A stretch of 64,000 bases of DNA from positions 98,141,001-98,205,000 of the forward strand of contig CM059587.1 in assembly GCA_030407085.1 (NCBI GenBank). Reading direction: 5' to 3'. Source of the stretch: Trichopria drosophilae. Taxonomy: Eukaryota > Arthropoda > Insecta > Hymenoptera > Diapriidae. Position 1 is the first letter of the stretch, and each line of letters begins with the position of its first letter. This document shows positions 60,301-64,000 of this stretch, piece by piece. The position numbers and the translations under genes are program-made. The notes beneath the pieces were generated by a model. That model ran no database searches and was not told the DNA's origin. It saw only the letters and a list, made by a program, of their open reading frames with translations.

Positions 60301-62863
60301 TTCGGACCTCCTCTTTCAAATGCCGTGGTCAGAATTGGCCGAAAATTTCAGAAAAAAAAGTTATGTACATTTTTTCGAAAAAAAATACTGATTTTTTCGA
60401 CGTTTTTTCCCAATAACTGCATTTTTTCGTGTCTTTTTGCTCCGACCATTCTTCTCCCGTCAGATATTTTTCAAAAAACAAAATGGCGTCTCCAAGTTGT
60501 AATTTTACATTTTCTCTCACAAATATTCATTATTTGATTGTGTAACGGTTCAAATCACGGAGAACTGGGATGAAAAAGTAATAATTATCATTTGTGAATA
60601 CTTACTCCTATCATGATTCATTCATAACCTCAAATTAGTCATGTACTTAGTAATGGGTTTTTATCGATATTTTGTCTGATTTTCACTCAATTTCTGACGT
60701 TTCCGGATCGCTACGTACGTATAAAATTGAAAGTAATAAAAGAAAAATTTTTTAAAATGAAGAAAAGTATTTTAAAAATAAAAAAAAAGTCCAACTGTAC
60801 TAAATTTTTAGGTTATAAACCGATAATTAATAGGTTATAAGAGAATATGGTCATTTTTAATTTCACACATAAGTAATGTTACGGAAACGTCGAAAATTGT
60901 GTAAAAATTAGAGAAATAATCGGTATAAACCCATTGTGTCCAACTAAATTTGAGGTTATGAGGTTACTAATAAATCATGACGCGTCTAGGTATTCAAAAA
61001 TGAAATATAATTACTTTTTCATTGCAATTCTCCATGATTTCAACCGTCACGTGGTCAAATAATCGCCAATTATGCTAGAAAATGCAAAATTCTAATTTGC
61101 AGACGCCATCTTGAAGCCGTTATTTTGTTTTTTGAAAAAAATCCGACGGGAGAAGAATGGTCTCAGCAAAAAGACGCGTTTAGTATGTTTTGCAACGATC
61201 AGCCCTTTTCAATGTCAAAAAACTCAATTATCGCGAAAAAACGTCGAAAAAATCACTATTTTTTTTTCGAAAAAATGATCATAATTTTTTTCTCTGTAAT
61301 TTCCGGCCGATTCTGACCACGGCATTAGAAAAAAGAGGTCCAAATCAATCGATTTTGTCTTATTTCAATTTTTTTTAACGCTGTTTGTTTCAAAAGTTAC
61401 ATTGTTGAAATTTGTGTCCAAATTCCGGACTTTTGGGACGAAAAGGGTAAATAAAATATAAATGTACAATAAACAAATCCTTACAAAATTCTATTATATT
61501 TAGTCTCCTTGACTAAAGAAAGTTTAATTTATTTCCTCGACTTAAACTAAATAAAAATTACTTTAAAAACAACTTCTACTACTAAAAAACTTACAACTTT
61601 TAATTTACACAAAACATCAACCATGGTGGCCGCTTTTATCTATAAAAATCCAGAAAAAAAAACTCATGTTCCTGCGGATTTTTTGGTGTTTAATTCATTC
61701 TGCGGTAATATGTTAGACAATAATTATAAATGTTGATAAATTTTAGAATTTAGGCGATTTTGGACAGTATATTCAAAGTATTGTTAAAATTCTTACGAAT
61801 CTTGACAATAACAAAAAATTGCCATAAATTTTATATTTTTCAAATACTATTGGACAAATATCAACTACTTAAAATAGAAATTGTAAAATAATCATTTAAA
61901 CAAATTAATATTTTCAAAATTTGAGAGTTTTGTGCTGTTTTCAACATTTTAAAAATTTTTCTACGATTTTTAGCCTTTTTTATGCAATTTCAAAGATTTT
62001 TGAAGATTTAAAAAAATGTATGAAAGTTTTCTATCATTTTCAAAAGGTTTTATTTATACAAATATTTGTTTAAATAGAGAATTAGTATGGCAAATATTTT
62101 TGAAATATTCTGTAAAGTATCTTTATAGAAAGATAAATATCTTTAAATATAAAATTGTTTGCATTTATTTTTGTTAAACTATTAAATTTTATTCAAATCT
62201 GTTAGAATATATTCAATACCGAAATGTGTTATTGTTAAACGTCTTTATTTTTGTTGCAATGTACCAGAACGTTTAAAACTGAGCAGTACCACAAATATAT
62301 TTCATTTAAGATTATTTCTTTTCTCAAAATTGTTGGTTTTTGGTGAAATCGGTCGAAAATGTTCAAAACTGAAATATGTTATTGATAAAAAAACGTCAAT
62401 ATTTGTTTAAATTTGTGAGAAAGCATTTAAAATCATTTAAAAGAATTTTATGCGAAACACGATAAAATAAAGCATTTTTCTAAAAATGAAATTGTGCCAT
62501 TTTTTGTTAAATAATGTTTTTCACTTTTTAAAGATTTCTCTACAATTTACTTTTTCCCTGACCAATTTTGAAATTCCCTGACATTTCCCTGACGGTGGCC
62601 ACCATGATCAACGTAAGAGATTTAAAATACTCTACCTGCACCATTTTAAGCTCGATACAAACCTTTCGATTTAACCTCACCCTTGACTTTTTATTAAAAC
62701 TACAAAAATAACAGCTAAAGCGACAGAAACAAAGGAGCGAAAGCTTTTGAAAGCACATACCGAAAGTCCCTTCTTCCTTACTGTCGGCGTCCTCGTACCG
62801 TGGCAATCCCGACGCGAGGAGTAGCGTGCCCAGGACGCAGATTACTTGGCCTAATACTCTCAT
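48135..62863 (-). CDS. Secreted TIL-domain (trypsin inhibitor-like) protein, whole spliced gene
   Basis: Exons 62863-62761 and 48385-48135, joined in phase 1, give 117 residues. Residues 1-19 are a signal peptide (MRVLGQVICVLGTLLLASG), followed by a short acidic linker and one TIL domain with ten cysteines. Members are secreted canonical inhibitors of serine proteases in haemolymph, venom or cuticle. The intron is about 14.4 kb and filled with transposons. Intermediate exons cannot be excluded, but phase and domain completeness do not need them. Confidence 0.75.
48500..48862. other. TIL-gene intron, anonymous AT-rich DNA
   Basis: No repeat termini or coding sequence recognised. Confidence 0.45.
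48866..49868. mobile_element. 1.0-kb fold-back element, TTA duplication, module in the loop
   Basis: TTA at 48863-48865 and 49869-49871; ends CACAGGTC...GACCTGTG. Arms of about 320 bp are inverted copies (CGACGTATTTTTGTACGCTG against CAGCAGACAAAAATACGTCG; GGTTTTAACCTTGCTATT against AATAGCAAGGTTAAAACC). The loop (49200-49540) holds two forward module scraps (TTCAAAATGGCGGATCCAAG, AATCCAAAATGGCGG). A 3-bp TTA duplication is typical of PIF/Harbinger. The 48859-49167 and 49694-49882 frames are arm translations. Confidence 0.75.
50229..50812. mobile_element. TTAA-flanked element with inverted modules
   Basis: TTAA at 50225-50228 and 50813-50816; ends GACCCAGCGG and GCGGGCC. One forward module (GGGGTTTTCGGGGTCGCTG at 50474) is followed by two inverted modules (50590-50760; AATCAGCGACC twice, CCGCCATGTTGAATTTTG). 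Ends are poorer than in 47079. Confidence 0.55.
51332..51692. mobile_element. 361-bp fold-back repeat
   Basis: Arms of about 180 bp: CATGTATTTTTTTTCTCCTG, ATTACGAATATGTCAATAAA and CGCGTTGTACAAAAA are mirrored by TTTATTGTCATATTCGTAAT, CAGGAGGCAAAAATACATG and TTTTTGTACGACGCG. The loop is around 51510. Short frames here are arm translations. Confidence 0.65.
51840..52445. other. Anonymous AT-rich intron of the TIL gene
   Basis: A weak inverted echo (AAATCAGGAAGTTAAAATAC at about 51880) of the fold-back element lies at the left; otherwise nothing recognised. Confidence 0.4.
52448..53695 (+). mobile_element. CATGGTGGCC-ended element, copy 1 (1248 bp)
   Basis: Ends CATGGTGGCCGC and GTGGCCACCATG. 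It carries repeated TTCCCTGAC words near both ends (52480-52505, 53605-53683). Near-identical in the middle to 61622-62606 over more than 800 bp in the same orientation. No ORF of significant length. Superfamily unknown. Confidence 0.75.
53832..54034. mobile_element. 203-bp TA-flanked MITE with GAGTGA repeats
   Basis: TA at 53830-53831 and 54035-54036. Ends TTCTCAAATTCCTTGGAG and CTCCAAGGAATTTAGAGAG. The interior has about ten alternating GAGTGA/TCACTC palindromes (for example AAGAGTGAAATATCACTCTT). Confidence 0.65.
54190..54640 (-). pseudogene. Penelope-like reverse transcriptase fragment
   Basis: The minus-strand frame 54612-54427 reads TDWFQKSTFSGRYRNFNSNH, then HKIGVTFGLIDRAIKHLHIK, the segment after the RT catalytic motifs in Penelope-like elements (TDWYRKPT...SGRYL...HPL...LIDRA). 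A frameshift follows near 54427. The next part (PEFVIEQCFRKR, then about 40 residues) continues in another frame to about 54300. Catalytic YxDD region and GIY-YIG nuclease absent. Dead copy. Confidence 0.7.
54950..55250 (+). mobile_element. 3' end of a non-LTR retrotransposon (probable)
   Basis: Ends with CCAATAAAGACG and then (ATT)n at 55234-55248, the microsatellite-type 3' tail of CR1/Jockey-like elements; compare 33571. The upstream frame (54957-55154) is hydrophobic and not recognisable as RT, so this is mostly 3' UTR. Confidence 0.4.
55255..56745. other. Anonymous AT-rich intron of the TIL gene
   Basis: A less AT-rich patch at about 55730-55835 stands out slightly, with no exon or element signature. 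Nothing else recognised. Confidence 0.45.
56751..57085. mobile_element. Left part of a TTAA-type element with modules
   Basis: TTAA at 56747-56750, then CCCTTTGAAGCATACATTTT. Two forward modules (TTCAAAATTCAAAATGGCGG at 56837, TTCAATATGGCGG near 56965), then an inverted scrap (GCCGCCATTTTAAATTTC). The right end is lost where Penelope-like sequence begins. Confidence 0.55.
57110..57245 (-). mobile_element. Penelope-like terminal fragment with hammerhead-like motif
   Basis: On the minus strand, CTGAAGAG...TGAAACG (57241-57215) is followed about 70 nt later by TTTCACTTACGAAAGAG. The same pairing, in the same order, occurs at 59278-59165. CUGANGA and GAAA core blocks are present, but stem II is lost. 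Confidence 0.45.
57961..58794. mobile_element. 834-bp fold-back repeat
   Basis: Arms of about 400 bp are mirrored throughout: CATTTTTCACATAACCTCAA against TTGAGGTTACGTGAAAAATG at the ends; AGTGAAAAATCTAA and TTCAGATGGTATACGAATC against GATTCATATATCATCTGAA further in. Centre near 58390. No coding potential. It splits a run of Penelope-like fragments. Confidence 0.75.
58855..59285 (-). mobile_element. Tandem Penelope-like terminal fragments with hammerhead-like motif
   Basis: Three spaced copies of a word like TTTCACTTAAGAAAC...GGAAAAGAAGA (58867-58892, 59036-59070, 59145-59180, minus strand). The last is preceded by a hammerhead-like motif at 59278-59249: CTGGTGAG, GAC...GTC stem, GAAAC. Head-to-tail arrangement is typical for Penelope-like elements. 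Confidence 0.5.
59717..59746 (-). ncRNA. Hammerhead-like motif, degenerate
   Basis: CTCAAGAG, then GACC...GGTC (a perfect 4-bp stem II with a 9-base loop), then GAAACG. Two of the seven core positions of CUGAUGA are changed, so cleavage is unlikely. Same spacing as 59249-59278. Confidence 0.4.
59890..60118. mobile_element. 229-bp TA-flanked MITE (CAGTGGCCC ends)
   Basis: TA at 59888-59889 and 60119-60120. The ends CAGTGGCCCTCCCCTTATTT and its mirror GGGGAGGGCCACTG form 24-bp inverted repeats. TA duplication and CAGT ends suit a Tc1/mariner-derived MITE. Unusually intact. Confidence 0.8.
60198..61447. mobile_element. 1250-bp TTAA-type fold-back (whole-length palindrome)
   Basis: TTAA at 60194-60197, TAAA at 61448-61451 (one mismatch). 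Ends CCCTTTTCGTCCCAAAAGTC and GACTTTTGGGACGAAAAGGG are perfect. The arms run nearly to the centre (about 60800): CCGTGGTCAGAATTGGCCG against CGGCCGATTCTGACCACGG, AATGGCGTCTCCAAG against TTGCAGACGCCATCTTG. Frames at 60325-60537 and 61125-61378 are arm translations. Confidence 0.85.
61622..62606 (+). mobile_element. CATGGTGGCC-ended element, copy 2 (985 bp, 6-bp duplication)
   Basis: Flanked on both sides by ATCAAC (61616-61621, 62607-62612), an intact 6-bp target duplication. Compared with copy 1 it lacks about 200 bp near the left end, 65 bp near 61697 and part of the TTCCCTGAC tail; the rest is near identical. It sits 155 bp inside the intron from the TIL exon 1 donor. Confidence 0.8.
62761..62863 (-). 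CDS. TIL-domain gene exon 1 (signal peptide)
   Basis: ATG at 62863 opens a clear signal peptide, then LPRYEDADSKEEGTF, and ends in phase 1 at a consensus donor, TTTCG|GTATGTG (GT at 62760-62759). Locally higher GC. Phase 1 matches the entry phase of the exon at 48385, creating a GAC (Asp) codon across the junction. The link across 14 kb is inferred. The alternative is that this exon belongs to another small secreted protein. Confidence 0.75.
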
Positions 62864-62889
62864 GTCGCTTAGTTAGTTTCCTTCGTGTT

Positions 62890-62924
62890 TTTTTTTTTCC
62901 CTGGACTTCGTGTGCGCTTAAATA
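62890..62924 (-). promoter_or_regulatory. Core promoter of the TIL gene
   Basis: TATTTAAG (62924-62917) on the minus strand lies about 55 nt upstream of the ATG, giving an expected start near 62893 and a very short 5' UTR. No strong initiator was seen. Confidence 0.45.
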
Positions 62925-62929
62925 CCGTG

Positions 62930-63679
62930 CGTCGGTGCGATTAACTTGGTGCAATCACGGAGCTTTGCATACGAGTGCACTGATACCAATAAAACTGGTT
63001 TATTTCTTTCGACACCAAAAGCTATAATACCGGATACTTGTCGAAAGCGGAAGTCGTTTCCGTTCGGGACGATAAGGACGGCTCTTGCCTAACCAAAATC
63101 GGCGCTTCTCTGACGACTCATATGTATATATATAATATATATTTTTTCTTATTTTTCCATGTTTTTAGTGTACATTTAAAACTAAATTACATACACAGGA
63201 GCAGGTTCGAGACCCAATCGCGAACAAAACGTTTTTGCTCAAACGAAAAGAAAAAGACAGCTATCTTAAAAATAAAACAAAACTAAAAAAAAAATAAAAA
63301 AAAAAAAAAAAAATTGCAAATTTTGTTTCAACATTAGATTGAGAACGATGTCGCGGTCGTTAAAATTAAGCGTCCCGTTTAGCCAACCATCTCCACGCAT
63401 TTTCTTTATACAAAATGGCTTCCGATAAATCGCGCACATTACGGAGGGGGACTCCGCGCTGATTGCGTAGTAGCTTTGACGACTGCTTCCTTTTTTTTGG
63501 CGAGAACCATCCTCAACCTCGGTACCAAGTTTTGGCTGCTATGGCTCTTTTGATCATTACATTCTGACTCCGCTGCTTCATACGCTGAATAAAATCGTTC
63601 TTGTCATCCGGATCCGGGTCGGGAACTTGCCTCGGGATATCTCTCTGACAACAAACAGAGTCGAGAGTTACGAAAGGAG

Positions 63680-63718
<39 letters not shown>

Positions 63719-63931
63719 ATTGATCGTCCGAGTTTTACGAGCGCCCTCTTCTCCTCTGTGCGCACGACGTATCATATTATCGGTTAACTTAATATAATAA
63801 AGCCTTTCTTCGTTTACGAAAGTGACGAGACACTTTTTGATCTTTTTTTTTTCTATTTTATCTTTTTTTTTTTAGCTAATTAAAGTAACAAAACTGAATA
63901 CTTTTCGTGACAAACCCTAAAATATGGGCGC
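62930..63931. other. Intergenic region with raised GC, (CAT)n and poly(A) tract
   Basis: A-rich tract at 63266-63313; (CAT)n at 63683-63716. A minus-strand frame 63719-63513 begins in the (ATG)n run (first codon TTG), continues RDIPRQVPDPDPDDKNDFIQ and is otherwise unrecognised. It may lie in the 3' UTR of the gene at the right edge. A small plus-strand frame, ATG at 63415 (MASDKSRTLRRGTPR), is too short to call. Confidence 0.35.
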
Positions 63932-64000
63932 CTAACGAACCTTGGAATTTTCGCCTTCGTCCCATCTTTCATAGTCCTCGTCGTCGTCCCTCTCCTCGCC
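63932..64000 (-). CDS. Partial C-terminus of an unidentified acidic protein
   Basis: The last 22 codons before TAG (63934-63932) on the minus strand read GEERDDDEDYERWDEGENSK then VR. GC-rich, highly acidic and disordered in character, unlike the flanking DNA. The rest lies beyond the window. AAG|GTTCGT could alternatively be a weak donor, so this may be an internal exon. Confidence 0.4.
   Translation of the reverse strand, partial: GEERDDDEDYERWDEGENSKVR

Noticed and set aside
63203..63313. B-box-like GGTTCGAGACC followed by an A-rich tract, suggesting a SINE
   Set aside because: No A box upstream and no target duplication; the tract is more likely a simple repeat.
63513..63719. Poly-Met protein
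   Set aside because: The Met run is an (ATG)n tract and the first codon is TTG; no family resemblance in the rest. Kept only as part of the regional description.

Overview
The window reads as nuclear DNA of an insect. Genes are sparse, exons have canonical GT/AG introns tens of kilobases long, AT content is very high, and the rest is packed with decayed transposons. An interstitial block of TTAGG-type repeats (the ancestral insect telomere unit) and the protein matches fit an insect. A hymenopteran is my guess from overall texture, not a proof. Nothing bacterial, no CRISPR array and no rRNA or tRNA gene was seen.

Bases 505-38618 (+) hold one complete gene, a chondroitin sulfate synthase (CHSY1 type). 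It has five coding exons whose reading phases join exactly to give 815 residues, close to the human CHSY1 length. Its first intron is about 32 kb and carries most of the first half of the window: transposon debris, a TTAGG block, several GC-richer islands that may be regulatory, and possible antisense transcripts. One is a promoter-like TATA box with a splice donor near 9.3 kb. Another is a small secreted-peptide-like ORF with a poly(A) signal at 31.3-31.6 kb. Intron 2 holds a 5'-truncated non-LTR retrotransposon and a tiny TTAA-flanked MITE. Intron 3 holds a 445-bp (GA)n tract.

Bases 48135-62863 (-) hold a second gene, a small secreted TIL-domain (trypsin inhibitor-like) protease inhibitor. 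Exon 1 (signal peptide) and exon 2 (ten-cysteine TIL domain) are separated by about 14.4 kb, and their phases agree. At the right edge, 63932-64000 (-) looks like the acidic C-terminus of a third gene that continues outside the window.

The space from 39 to 63 kb is a graveyard of mobile elements. It holds TTAA-flanked CCC...GGG (piggyBac-like) non-autonomous elements, many built from a recurring ~115-bp module; several long fold-back elements; TA-flanked and TTA-flanked MITEs; two copies of a CATGGTGGCC-ended element; and Penelope-like retroelement fragments with degenerate hammerhead-ribozyme-like motifs. The two genes are not functionally linked by anything visible. The most unusual content is the modular fold-back/MITE family and its nesting. 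Many short ORFs in the window are only translations of these repeats.
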